From Pseudeuparius sepicola (lineage: Eukaryota > Arthropoda > Insecta > Coleoptera > Anthribidae), in assembly GCA_963920635.1 (NCBI GenBank), contig OY987302.1:35501278-35565277 (forward strand): a stretch of 64,000 nucleotides of DNA. The letters run 5' to 3'. The position numbers and the translations under genes were made by a program. Of the stretch, positions 47,967 to 57,754 are shown piece after piece. Positions within the stretch are counted from its first letter, which is position 1; each line of letters starts with the position of its first letter. Under the pieces are notes generated by a model that saw nothing but the letters and a program-made list of their open reading frames with translations, made no database searches and had not been told where the DNA came from.

Positions 47967-50056
47967 TATAACAACAGTTTCAGCCCAGCTATTGAAACTG
48001 GTTATATGACTCGATTAAATGACACTCGAAATAAAACACACATTTGAAAACAATTACAAGGGTTGTTTATTTGGAAACACTAATGAGAGTGGTTTAACAA
48101 TAAAAAAATGGATTACAAGTTGAAATTTGTCAATAATAAAAAATGAAATGTTTTACAATAAGATAGAATTACAAGTTATTTAAATGGAACAACTGTAAGT
48201 TTTAAAATTAAAGCAAAGTGAATTGCTGCAAGACAATTAAAAAAGTCTAAAACAGCTCAGCACTGCACGAGAAGAGTGACAGTTTAAAGGAAACTCAAAT
48301 GTCTAATCTGCTGCACGTAAGATCTTAGTCATGGAACGCTTTAACTTTTGAAACACCTTACATGTAAGTCTGATTCGTCCAGGAGTAGCCCACAGCACTC
48401 CACTGGGTATCGATGAAGTTGTCAAACCAGGCTCCGATAACGTCACGACCAGTCTGGGACCAAGTACTGACAGTCCTACAGCTACTATACAGGCGTGCGA
48501 CGGAAGTAGCTCAGTATCTCAGGGTTTCTTGCCAAGTGTAGCCGTGGATGCTTAGCTGGTGGTCAGCAGATGGCTAGGCTCAGAGGCTAGGTAGCTCGGT
48601 GTACGTTCCAAGTGCAGTTGTGCATGAAAGAATAATTCGGGCAAATTAGACTGTACTCCGACCTTAAATAAGTGCTGCTAATGTCTCACAGATTGTTTGT
48701 TTATACTGAATTAATGACATTACTTAAAATCTGACAATAATAACTAGTTAGATTAAAAAATCCTTTAAAATCCCATACTGTATATACTTCCCCCCTTTAA
48801 TTAATCACAACTTTGAATTGACTAGTTGCGAGCCAAAAAAATAATGAAGTTTGACGAGAAAATTCTGAACAAATATGGGGTCATGATATTCTTAAATTGA
48901 CTTAAATTTTCATGAAACTATTATAACGATAATTACAAAAATCAGCTATGAAAATAAGCTTCTCCCGGTGAACATAATAAAATAGTGTACAATATTAATC
49001 TTGACTAAAATGATTTCAGAACGGTAAGCTAGTACAAAAACAGAAGCCCTCCGTCAGGTATAGACTTATTATGTGCACCGACTGAATTATACCGCCAAGT
49101 ACTACAAACTAACTTGAACTGCACAGGTCAGCACAAAAACAGCTACGTCTAGTTCTTGGGGTAAAGGTGCTATGAAAGCGTAGAGATTAACTCTATCCAA
49201 GAAATATACGTGCAATGGAACGAGTTACAGGTGAGTTTTTTTCAAGTTTGGAATTAACCAAAAAAAAATATAAAGAAAACCTCAAAAAATTCACCTGCAA
49301 GGTGTGCTCCGCTCCTGTCCTGTGCCTTGTTCCAAGAAATGGAAATGCAAAAATTCCACTACCGCGTCGGCCTCCTCCTCCAAAATGGTTGGCGGCTCGT
49401 TGACCTCGAAAACTCCCAAAATACAGAAAGGCCGGCAACTCACATGAAACCAGAAAATAAACCATTAAACGGGTTGAGAAAATTAATTCACACAACAAAT
49501 GCACACAAAATAATCGAAAGATAGCATCAGGCAGGCAATAAAGTTAGATAAAGAATCTGGCTCGGAAAACCACCTGATGTTATCTTGATATCTGACAGAC
49601 ACTTGCCCCTTGGAGATCGGAAAAATAGAGAGAGCTAGTGGCAGCTGACACTTCATTTTATAGCGTCTCACAGAATATATTCGTAAGGTTAGGATCTTTG
49701 AATTAAAATTATGCGTACACGGATGGACGATACTGGTTTTTGGAATAAACCTAGCCAGTGTACTCTGAATAGATTACTTGAATCCGAGCACCGACTGCAA
49801 TAGATCCATGACTGAACCAAACTGATTTTACCAAGTGCAAATCAGTGCACCCTATTGAACTGGTACGTACCTTGATATTAGAGATGGGTTCGTATTCACA
49901 CACCAATCGATATAACAAGAGTTGGGAGCACCGATATTCGACTGAATTAGGTTCGAATTTGCGAGTTCAGAACAAAATAATAAAATTATGTGTTCAAGGG
50001 TTGATAATAATTATTTAAAACGTGGTAACAGAGTTTTAACAAAAAAATCCATTACA
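47967..50056 (-). mobile_element. 2.09-kb insertion, possible solo LTR
   Basis: It interrupts the right TIR of the mariner exactly between GTATAAGA and GCACTTGAGC. The left TIR shows the uninterrupted form, GCTCAAGTGCTCTTATAC. A 4-bp duplication AAGA flanks it (47963-47966 and 50057-50060). On the minus strand it runs TGTAATGG to TGTTATA, close to the TG...CA ends of LTRs. No gag or pol sequence was seen; frames such as 49193-49504 carry no motif. A solo Ty3/gypsy-type LTR is the best guess, though 2 kb is long for one. Confidence 0.6.
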
Positions 50057-50099
50057 AAGAGCACTTGAGCTTTCCCATACTAATGACTCACCCTGTTTA

Positions 50100-50680
50100 A
50101 GACTTTTACACTTTCAAGCCTTAGAAATGATGGCAAACCCATTTTCAGGTTAGGTTCATTTGTCAGGGGTTTTGTCAGCCAATTAGATGATCTGAGGTTA
50201 CAATTAGACACGGCGACTTAGGAATGTGTATGTGACTCTTAAACAAAACCAAAGGTAGCCCCCATCCGTTCTTCTTCTTCTCACAGCTTGATGCCAGCGG
50301 AGTTTCAGAAGGGGTAACTCAGTTTCCGAAAGTCGGAAACAAAAAAATACAGAGACATTGAATATGTTGAAAACGTCTGTGTGCACCTATGGCTGGAAGC
50401 GTTAAATGTTTCTGGAGATACTCAATCGCCAATTCACGTGTAAATGCTACCAACTGAAATTCACCCTTTTGTCCCCTTGCCTCTCTCACCCCCCCCCCTC
50501 CCCTTCCAAGTTGTCGAATGTCCTAACCTTCCTATAAACTAATCGTACGGGAGGTTAGAATTCGCCTTTGCCTTTCTGCCAAATATAAAACGAAAAACGC
50601 CTTTGAGGTTATCGAGGACCTTCAAACTAAGAATGCGTACCGAGTGTCCCTTTTTGGAAATTGTGAGAACAAAAAACTGG
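50100..50680 (+). repeat. Dispersed repeat paired with 43330-43690
   Basis: Carries AAGACTTTTACACTTTCAA, TTTTCAGGTTAGGTTCAT, GGGAGGTTAGAATTCGCC, TTTGAGGTTATCGAGGACC and AAACTAAGAATGCGTACC. It is longer than the 43.3-kb copy because of extra sequence at 50230-50530, including a C run. Confidence 0.65.
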
Positions 50681-50990
50681 AAATTCTTTAAGCAGTCGTA
50701 TCTGACTTGATATTTGAGATGGAGGTTTGCCGTTTGTTTTTATTGTAAGCAGATTGGGAGAGGAAAAAAAGAGGTGCAACTTTTCTGTTGAGATGAAAAT
50801 TTAGTTCTTGAGGCAATTGAATTGGTTGGGAAAAGGAAAGAAAACGTCTTAAAAAATTTCCCCGCCTACTTGATCTTGAGAAAACACTGAAAACTTTTTT
50901 ATTTTCAGAGAGATCAAAAAATACAATAGTGCACGCTAACTTACTAAAAACACTCTGTACATTTTACCCTAAAAAAGTTCTTAAGCCTAC
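50680..50990 (+). repeat. Degenerate repeat block, as at 39.7 kb
   Basis: Holds GTAAGCAGATTGGGAGAGGA, AAAAGGAAAGAAAACGTC, CGCCTACTTGATCTTGAG and CACTCTGTACATTTTACCCT in family order, following the 50100-50680 repeat directly. Confidence 0.7.
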
Positions 50991-51039
50991 CAAGTTTAAA
51001 TACATATTAACTTTAGATATAACTATATTATCTTATATA

Positions 51040-51642
51040 CAGGGTGATTCAGGAGGAAATGTCAATATTTTAGGTACGTATTCGGGGACCCAAAATAAAC
51101 ATAAAAGTTCCTATAAACATGGGTCCTATTCCCGGCCGTTACCGAAATACAGGGGTAAACAACATTCAATTTAAGGTTTTTATTACATTATTTATAACAG
51201 GTAGGCTAGGTTTTATAGTTTTCAAAAATGCCACCGTTTACTTCTAAACATAAGTCAGCTCTCTGGTGAATAGCTCGGGTCGCTCTATGAATGGATACGG
51301 GCCTGTTTCTTATAGTTGCTGCTGCATTTATTATTCGATCGAGTAATGCATCTCTAGTGTTTACTTTACTTGAATATACCAATGATTTAAACCACCCCCA
51401 AAGACAATAATCCAGAGGATTAAGGTCTACTATTGCTAAGCAACAGGAATTTCCGCCTGAATCACCCAAAACCTAGCCTACCTGTTATAAATAATGTAAT
51501 AAAAACCTTAAATTGAATGTTGTTTACCCCTGTATTTCGGTAACGGCCGGGAATAGGACCCATGTTTATAGGAACTTTTATGTTTATTTTGGGTCCCCGA
51601 ATACGTACCTAAAATATTGACATTTCCTCCTGAATCACCCTG
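51040..51642 (-). mobile_element. Internally deleted mariner, TACAGGGTGATTCAGG ends
   Basis: 603 bp with TA flanks (51038-51039, 51643-51644) and inverted arms of about 175 bp that are nearly identical, for example GGGTCCTATTCCCGGCCGTT against AACGGCCGGGAATAGGACCC. The centre keeps a transposase C-terminal relic. A second, partial copy of the tip (CCTGAATCACCC) lies at 51459-51470 where arm and gene relic join. Confidence 0.9.
51206..51469 (-). pseudogene. Mariner transposase C-terminal relic fused to TIR tip
   Basis: The frame reads VDLNPLDYCLWGWFKSLVYS, which is the third-Asp block (SPDLNPLDYFLWG in the family), then a C-terminus with LCLEVNGGIFENY. Its first residues, MGDSGGN, are encoded by a displaced copy of the terminal sequence GGTGATTCAGGCGGAAAT. 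Everything upstream of the third Asp is gone. Confidence 0.8.
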
Positions 51643-51648
51643 TATATA

Positions 51649-52358
51649 CAGGGTGAGCCACATCTAAAGGCAGAGCCGAAAACACAAGGTAGAATTCGCT
51701 AAAATAAGCACATATGTTTAATAAACATTAGCTCAAAAACGCTTGGTTCTCCATATACAGAGTGTTGAAACTTTTCCAAATATTTTTTAATTTTTTTCTA
51801 GCCCGTTTAGGAATTATTTTATACATATTATGGGTTGTCATTTTGTGCAATAATTTGGCCCTGTTCAGATGAGCAGCGGCGTAGATACAAATAATTTTAT
51901 TTAAAATGCCAGCATAATCACCTTGACACTAGTTTAAAAAATCCGAAATTACTAAGAAACTGTACCAGAAATAAAAAAAATACCAAGAGGCACTTTTTGT
52001 TCCAAATTAAATGGGCTATCCAAAAAAGGCACAATTTTTGGTTTTGCACAGGGCCGTACTACTTTTTTTCTACAATGATTTACAGTAACTATTTGTACCT
52101 ACGCCGCTGGTGATCGGAACGGGGTCAAATTATTCCACAAAATGGCAACCGTCCAGTGTATAATGTGTACCAAATTTGGTTGGAATTCCTAAATGGGATC
52201 GAAAGAAATTAAAAAAATATGTTATTTTTGGAAAATTTTCAACACGCTGTATATGGAGAACCAAGCTTTTTTGGGCTAATGTTTATTAAGCATATGTGCT
52301 TATTTTAGTGAGTTCTACCTTGTGTTTTCGGCTCTGACTTTAGATGTGACTCACCCTG
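51649..52358. mobile_element. TACAGGGTGAGCCACA foldback MITE
   Basis: It starts six bases after the previous element. Inverted ends are CAGGGTGAGCCACATCTAAA and TTTAGATGTGACTCACCCTG; arms are about 330 bp long, including TATGGAGAACCAAGC-type and TTGTGCAATAATTTG-type blocks. TA flanks. No transposase. Confidence 0.85.
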
Positions 52359-52361
52359 TAT

Positions 52362-53020
52362 ATAAGGATGTAAGATTAGCGAGTGTAAATGTAATAATTA
52401 CAAGAAAAGGTGATAATGGGCAAACACTCAAAGTTATCAAAAAGAAAAAACTAGTAACCGCATACATGTGTTTCATGCTATTTGGCAATCATCAGTAAGG
52501 TGTAACATTAGCCAAATCAAAAGATAGGCTTGATTTGGGAAGCAACAAATGAAGTTCAGGCAGGAGCCAACAGCACATTTGCAGCTTCAGTCAGCACATC
52601 CCCTATTTTGGGGCTTGTACTAACATCGCCACGGAGGCTGCTAAAGCGACCTGCGTGGAAATCTTCATAACCCAAGATTCAATGACAATAAGGATGTAAG
52701 ATTAGCGAGTGTAAATGTAATAATTACAAGAAAAGGTGATAATGGGCAAACACTCAAAGTTAACAAAAAGAAAAAACTAGTAACCGCATACACGTGTTTC
52801 ATGCTGTTTGGCAATCATCAGTACGGTGTAACATTAACCAAATCAAAAGATAGGCATGATTTGGGAAGCAACAAATGAAGTCCAGGTATCTTGGGTTATG
52901 AAGATTTCCACACAGGTCGCTTTAGCAGCCTCCGTGGCGATGTTAGTACAGGCCCCAAAATAGGGGATGTGCTGACTGAAGCTGCAAATGTGCTGTTGGC
53001 TCCTGCCTGGACTTCATTTG
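52362..53020. repeat. Compound direct and inverted repeat with hammerhead-like motifs
   Basis: A 195-bp block starting ATAAGGATGTAAGATTAGCG occurs at 52362-52560 and 52688-52885 (offset 326 bp). Between and after them, a 120-bp block is present in opposite orientations (52560-52676 and 52888-53012), including CATCGCCACGGAGGCTGCTA against TAGCAGCCTCCGTGGCGATG. The inverted block's open frame (52891-53097) is not recognised. Confidence 0.85.
52781..52832 (-). ncRNA. Hammerhead-like motif, best copy
   Basis: Minus strand order: ACACCGTA, CTGATGA, T-TGC, CAAACA loop, GCA-T, GAAACAC, GTGTA, TGCGG. CTGATGA and GAAA cores are intact, ACAC/GTGT is a minimal stem III ending U-A at the cleavage position, and CCGTA pairs with TGCGG in a 5-bp stem I with one G-U. 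Stem II is 3 bp with a flanking T-T mismatch. The copy at 52454-52505 has a weaker stem I. Confidence 0.55.
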
Positions 53021-53467
53021 TTGGTAAAAGAAAAAAAGAAAAAACATTTTCCAAGGCACTCTTAGTCATTTCAAAATTGACGCTACATTTTTATTGAGGC
53101 AAATACAAAAACTTAGATATTAGAACATGCAATATATTGATACCAAAATAATTACTTTAGAATAGAATTTTATTTTCAGTTTTTTTATTTCCCTTTTTAA
53201 TTTATTTCAACGAATATATAACTTTAGCAAAACCTGTACTACATATTTTGAATATTCCTATTTACTTTCAGTATATTTTTGTAATTGTTTTCTTCTTTGC
53301 TAAAATCTCGACAATCCCCCTCGCATTAAAAGTTCTGTTAGCATTGTTATTTTGTTGGCAATCCTGAAAAACTTGCTCAACAAATTTAATATGATAACTA
53401 TTCTTCTTAAGAACGTGTTTTATATGTTTAATTTCCTCTGCAAATTTTGTGATATTAGAACAAATTG
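53021..53467. other. Unassigned AT-rich DNA
   Basis: Nothing recognised. Confidence 0.35.
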
Positions 53468-53651
53468 TTTTAGCCCTGCCATACAAACTTTATTTACTCC
53501 TTTTTAACACTAATATAAAGATTGGAGTTAAATGGATCTGTTTGCACCACAAAGAAATTTTCGACAATAGTGTTCCCTACGTTGCTCAAATTGATCTAAC
53601 CAGGTTCATCTGGTCGATTGAAACTACGACACTGAATGGCAGGGCTAAAAA
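53468..53651. mobile_element. 184-bp MITE, TTTTAGCCCTGCCAT ends
   Basis: Inverted termini TTTTAGCCCTGCCAT and ATGGCAGGGCTAAAA. Its left half matches 42149-42211 and 42601-42650, so this is the empty-site paralogue of that interrupted copy. Confidence 0.8.
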
Positions 53652-53989
53652 AATATAAACACTATTACAAATAGAGAGGCAATATTACAATTGCAGTCTT
53701 CAATATTGAAAAATTTCTTTACAAAGGTTGTTTACTTCAAGATATCGATTCTGTTCATGATATAAGGCTTCATTTTCAGTACAAATTTACAACCTGTGAA
53801 AGTAAGTAAATATTTATTTAGCTAAAAAGGCTAATTTACATATTTACATAATTACATGAAAATTTACAGTCCGTTTATTCCTTAAGTCTCTTAAATTATG
53901 TGCATTCTTGATATCAGTCAGCATTGTATTACACAGCCTCAGACCATCATTAAACAAACCCTTCTGCAAGGTTCTAGAGCTGGCAAAAT

Positions 53990-55903
53990 CAATATGAAAA
54001 TTGCCCCCTTACGTTATAAGTGTGCATATTTTTATCCTCTTGCTTCTGTTTTGCAACAACTGCAATCTTTCTGCGGCCGCAGACGAATGTGTCAAACAAA
54101 GAATACTTTTAACGAAATATGATAAATTAGGAAACATAGGTTCATCAATGCCATTTCTTAGGTCAAATAGATTATTCCAAAATGTTTCAAGTTCTGAATC
54201 GATGTAGTTTCTTAAATGTGATATATCTGGAAGCATTCGCCATTCAGAATTAAATTTTTCCAGATCAGTAATCAAATTTGGGAAAAGCTTGCTGCTTGGA
54301 GCTGTAATACTGGATACATTTCCTGACATTGCTTCCGTAGGATTAAATACTGACACAAAATTTAAAACAGGGTCTTCGAAGTCAAATCAGGATTTCAGCT
54401 GGATGGCTAATTCTATATAAAACTCCAAGCATTTTAATTTAAATTGATCTACTTCTCCCTTATCTATATTTTCAGTACAAAATAGTTCTACTTTAGTTCC
54501 TAAGTATACTTTTTCGATATTTAAAAAGTCTCTGGGATTTTTAGGATCTATATTTTTTAAACAGTTTTCATTTTTTCTGATATAATCTGGATTTAAATAG
54601 TTTCTTAAAATATTTTTATAAAGCTCTGAAACTCTTTTTAACAGAACGTGGAGCTTGTTCTTTTCAGACTGAAATTCTAAATTTAATTTGTTAATAATAT
54701 CTAAAATATATGACAGAAAATAAAAAGAAAGTTTGTAGATAGAATTTTTTATTTTAGTTTAGTAAAAAAAAGAATTAATGCATCCCAATTTTCAATAACT
54801 CTATCAACTGCTGCCTGCAATGACAGCCACCTTGTTTGCACAGGGTGAAGGAGTTTATTGGGTTTTATTTGACAAAATACTTGACATTCATTTAACTCAT
54901 CTATATGCTTGGAACTGTTTGAAAAATAATTGTATATATCTCTAACAAAATCTTATATATTGCTTGGCAATTTATTTACAGCAGCTGAAGCACAAAGATG
55001 CACTGAATGACATACACAGCCAAGTGTATAAATGTTGGGAAGAATTTCTCTAAAACGTGCTTGCACTCCCGTCTTGTTGCCTTGCATCACAGCTGCGTTA
55101 TCTGCTGCTAATCCAATCAAGTTCTCTATCAGAATATTATATTTTGCCAAATAATTTTGTATTCCAAGAAAAATTGATTCAGCATTAGATGTCTCCAATT
55201 TTATAAGACCAAAAAATTAATCCTTAACTTTTTTAAGACTCATCATAATATCGAACAATCAGTGCCAAACATTTCTGTGTACTAATATCTGTTGTTTCAT
55301 CTATTATTAAAGAAAATTTAGTTTTTCTTAAAACATGTGAAATTACCTCAAGTTGTTCCAAGCTAAGGCAGTCATTAGTAATATAGGTAGCTTTTGTCCT
55401 GGAACAATTTATTTGTTTGGCGATATCCGAGAGGGGGCAAATGCTAAGAATAAATTTAGAAAGGTGATCTGCCAGTAAAAATGGCAAGTTATGCTCGTGT
55501 TAGGAAGCACATATTTTAAGCTCAGCTTGCTTTACAAGTTGATCTTTTCTTAATGTAACATCGTCATTAATAATTGTGTCTATTTTGGGTGTATTTTCAG
55601 CTTTCCTAATATTTTTTTGGGTATATCAGCTGCTTCATGCCTTTTAATATTAAATATACTACAATGAAACGAAATATTGCAGGGTGTGCAATATACTTGA
55701 TTGTTTGTAGAACTTTTAAGCCATTTATACTTGATTTTCCACTCTTCCCGGTACTTTTGAATATATCTCTTTCTTTTTTGTTTTTGTTCTTCTGCTTCTG
55801 CTTCACCTTGTTCCTGTTCTTGGGGTTCAGTTTCAGTGGTCTCTTGTTGATTTTGGGTCGGGTTTAATCTCTTAACAAACCTGTAAAAGTGTAAAAGCAT
55901 CAT
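53990..55903 (-). pseudogene. hAT-family transposase, decayed
   Basis: Pieces read in order from 55903: an acidic Gln/Glu-rich start; a zinc-finger-like segment (YCTPCNISFHCSIFNIKRH); FSLIIDETTDISTQ (first catalytic Asp, near 55325); GLAADNAAVMQGNKTGV with CVCHSVHLCASAA (second Asp, near 55100); LLHPVQTRWLSL in broken frames around 54800-54850; and, at 54009-54356, MFPNLSYFVKSILCLTHSSA-AAER, the hATC dimerisation motif. At least four frame breaks or stops inactivate it. No hAT TIRs or 8-bp duplication could be assigned. Confidence 0.85.
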
Positions 55904-56350
55904 TTAACAATACTTCAACATAAATTACCTACCATATTTATTGTTGATAAAAAAATACACTTACTTGTCCATTTTATATTTGTATTTGTGAATTCACAAA
56001 CAGAACAGAATTCAGATCCAGACTAATCTGTAGGACAGTGAGAATATTTCTGTCACATAACACATATTTTATGATTTCCATTTTGTTTCTAACATAACAA
56101 CAGGCTAGGTTATTATCGTTTCTCACAAAACAACTAATTGCCAATGCCAAGGTTGTTTTTTTCTGCTGGACGGGTGGACTCACAAAATATTTAGGTTAGG
56201 TTGTTCTTCTGCGTCAATGCTGTATTCGATCAAATATGTTCGGTAGTTCGTTCAGCGTTCGGCATCGAATTCGATGGTGTTCGGCTTTCGTAACTAGGCA
56301 ACCAACTTAACCTTAATAAACTTATCATACCTTTCTTTTTGATTTAGTTA
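55904..56350. other. Unassigned DNA upstream of the hAT relic
   Basis: No coding sequence recognised. It may hold the 5' flank and terminus of the decayed hAT element, but no inverted end was identified. Confidence 0.35.
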
Positions 56351-56406
56351 ACATTACACCGTACTGATGATTGCCAATTAGCAGAAACACGTCTATGTGG
56401 TTACTA
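56351..56406 (+). ncRNA. Hammerhead-like motif, plus-strand copy of the 52-kb family
   Basis: ACACCGTA, CTGATGA, T-TGC, CAATTA, GCA, GAAACAC, GTCTA, TGTGG. Compared with the 52.8-kb copy, stem II (TGC/GCA) is kept and stem I stays pairable (CCGTA with TGTGG). Stem III is damaged (GTCT). The flanking sequence (AACATTACACC and GTTACTA) is shared in opposite orientation. Confidence 0.5.
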
Positions 56407-56509
56407 CTTTTTTGTTCATTTTGAGTGCTTGCCCATTATCGCTTTTCTTTTAAATACTTTTACACTTGTTAATTTTACATTCTTAAAATGACAATAACAT
56501 TTAGAAAAA

Positions 56510-56673
56510 GGGTTATTTTTATATATTTTTTGTGGGGTTATTTTAAAAACAAAATTTATTATGACAGACTGGAAAATGTAGAAACAATGAAAGGTAGAAT
56601 TCGGGAAGAAATCCACTTATTAAATAATGAACACAGCAATTTTATCGTTGACTCAATAAACAGAAAGTTGTAG
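56510..56673 (+). pseudogene. Mariner transposase C-terminal fragment
   Basis: FLWGYFKNKIYYDRLENVE, then MKGRIREEIHLLNNE, and a stop after DSINRKL. FLWGYFKNK is the segment just after the third catalytic Asp in long-TIR mariners. No termini were identified, so it is an isolated fragment. Confidence 0.65.
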
Positions 56674-56807
56674 CAAATATCAATAAATTCAATGAGCAAG
56701 ATAGAGGCCGTATATCCTTTTTCTGAATGTTATTGTCGTTTTCAATAAAAATTAAATTTCAGACAATAAATCTGATGGAAGTTTGTTAACTATGTTACTA
56801 TTTAAAA

Positions 56808-56912
56808 TTTCTCATTTCTCTCAATTTCCCTTCTTCATTTTTCTCTGAAATCTTAAAATAGCCCATTTTGTTTTCCAAAGCGTGAATATACTTGCAAGCT
56901 GTCAATAATTAT
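56808..56912 (+). repeat. Dispersed 105-bp repeat, copy 2
   Basis: Direct copy of 34235-34345 with a few substitutions. It ends 44 bp before the pogo element. Confidence 0.75.
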
Positions 56913-57384
56913 CGCGACAAATTACATGGTCAGTATTTCAATTTTATGGAGAGTAGGGGAGAGTGGGCAATAGTGAAACAATGTCCACAGTGAAACATTA
57001 AGTGTAATTTTTGGATATACCGCCTAACTATAATTTTGAGTGGTTGGTAATAGTCACCTGATAAATTATTTGTAGCTGTTGATTGATGTTTTCGGTAGTA
57101 CAAATATTTTTGGTTCTAGTAAAAATAAGTGCTAGTTTTAGGTAAGATTTTTTTTTAATAGTGATGTTTCCATTGATATTGCAAATGTAATAAAATAAGA
57201 TTCTAAATTATTGCTGCTTTGATTTTTCAGATGTTTTAAACATTTGTTAACATAATCTAGCGGCCATTTTTGTTCAATTATATAGTATTCAGTTTCTGCG
57301 GGATTTTATAGAATTAATGTTCAATGTACACACTGAAACACTACGGAAAGGTACACAGTGAAACGTTTCACTGTGTACCTTTCC

Positions 57385-57714
57385 ATTTGGGGCCGCGGTG
57401 GCGTCGCTCGTACCGGCGCTGACTTCTTAGACTGCATCGACCTTGGTTCAAGGCAGGCGCATGCATATGTCTTTAAAGAAAAACACTGCTATGGCCAAGA
57501 GCGCTGGACAAATGTGGGTTCACAGGATTGCTCCTAAATAGCTTTATCCGTGTGATTGAATGCTATCCTAGTTCTATCGGGAAAAAAGTCGGCCCTAGCC
57601 GCAAATGAAGACAAAATAATAGTAATTGCCCCCCTCCCCCGCACAAGCATGTGGTTGCTTCTGGGGTACTCCTAGTTTGGAGTATTGTGAGGGTGAGAAT
57701 TATTATTATTATTA
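57385..57714 (+). mobile_element. SINE, tRNA-type head, (ATT)n tail
   Basis: A 330-bp insert within the pogo leader is flanked by near-perfect 18-19-bp duplications: TTTCACTGTGTACCTTTCC before and TTTCACTGTGTACTTTTCT after. The head has tRNA-promoter-like GGTGGCGTCGCTCGTACC (box A region) and CTTGGTTCAAGGCAGG (box B-like). The tail is GAATTATTATTATTATTATT. This combination identifies a SINE moved by LINE machinery; the partner LINE is not identified. Another tail copy is at 1388-1449. Confidence 0.85.
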
Positions 57715-57754
57715 TTTCACTGTGTACTTTTCTAGCTCAATTTGCTTTTTGCAG

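Larger units (their letters stand above)
45547..50095 (-). mobile_element. Long-TIR mariner, DD41D type, with an inserted 2.09-kb element
   Basis: Left end TACAGGGTGAGTCATTAGAA (TA at 45545-45546) pairs with TTCCCATACTAATGACTCAC-CCTG ending at 50095; the right TA has mutated to TT. TIR arms exceed 600 bp (45547-46165 against 47320-47966 plus 50061-50095), for example CTCAGTGTGCCATGGAAG against CTTCCATAGCACACTGAG. The gene is on the minus strand. Removing the 47967-50056 insert restores a continuous arm. Confidence 0.88.

Noticed and set aside
49193..49504. 103-codon frame in the 2.09-kb insert as a gag-like protein
   Set aside because: No zinc knuckle, protease or capsid motif; the hydrophobic composition looks random.
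52891..53097. 68-codon frame as a host protein
   Set aside because: It lies in an inverted repeat that also occurs at 52560-52676, so it is element-internal sequence without a recognised domain.
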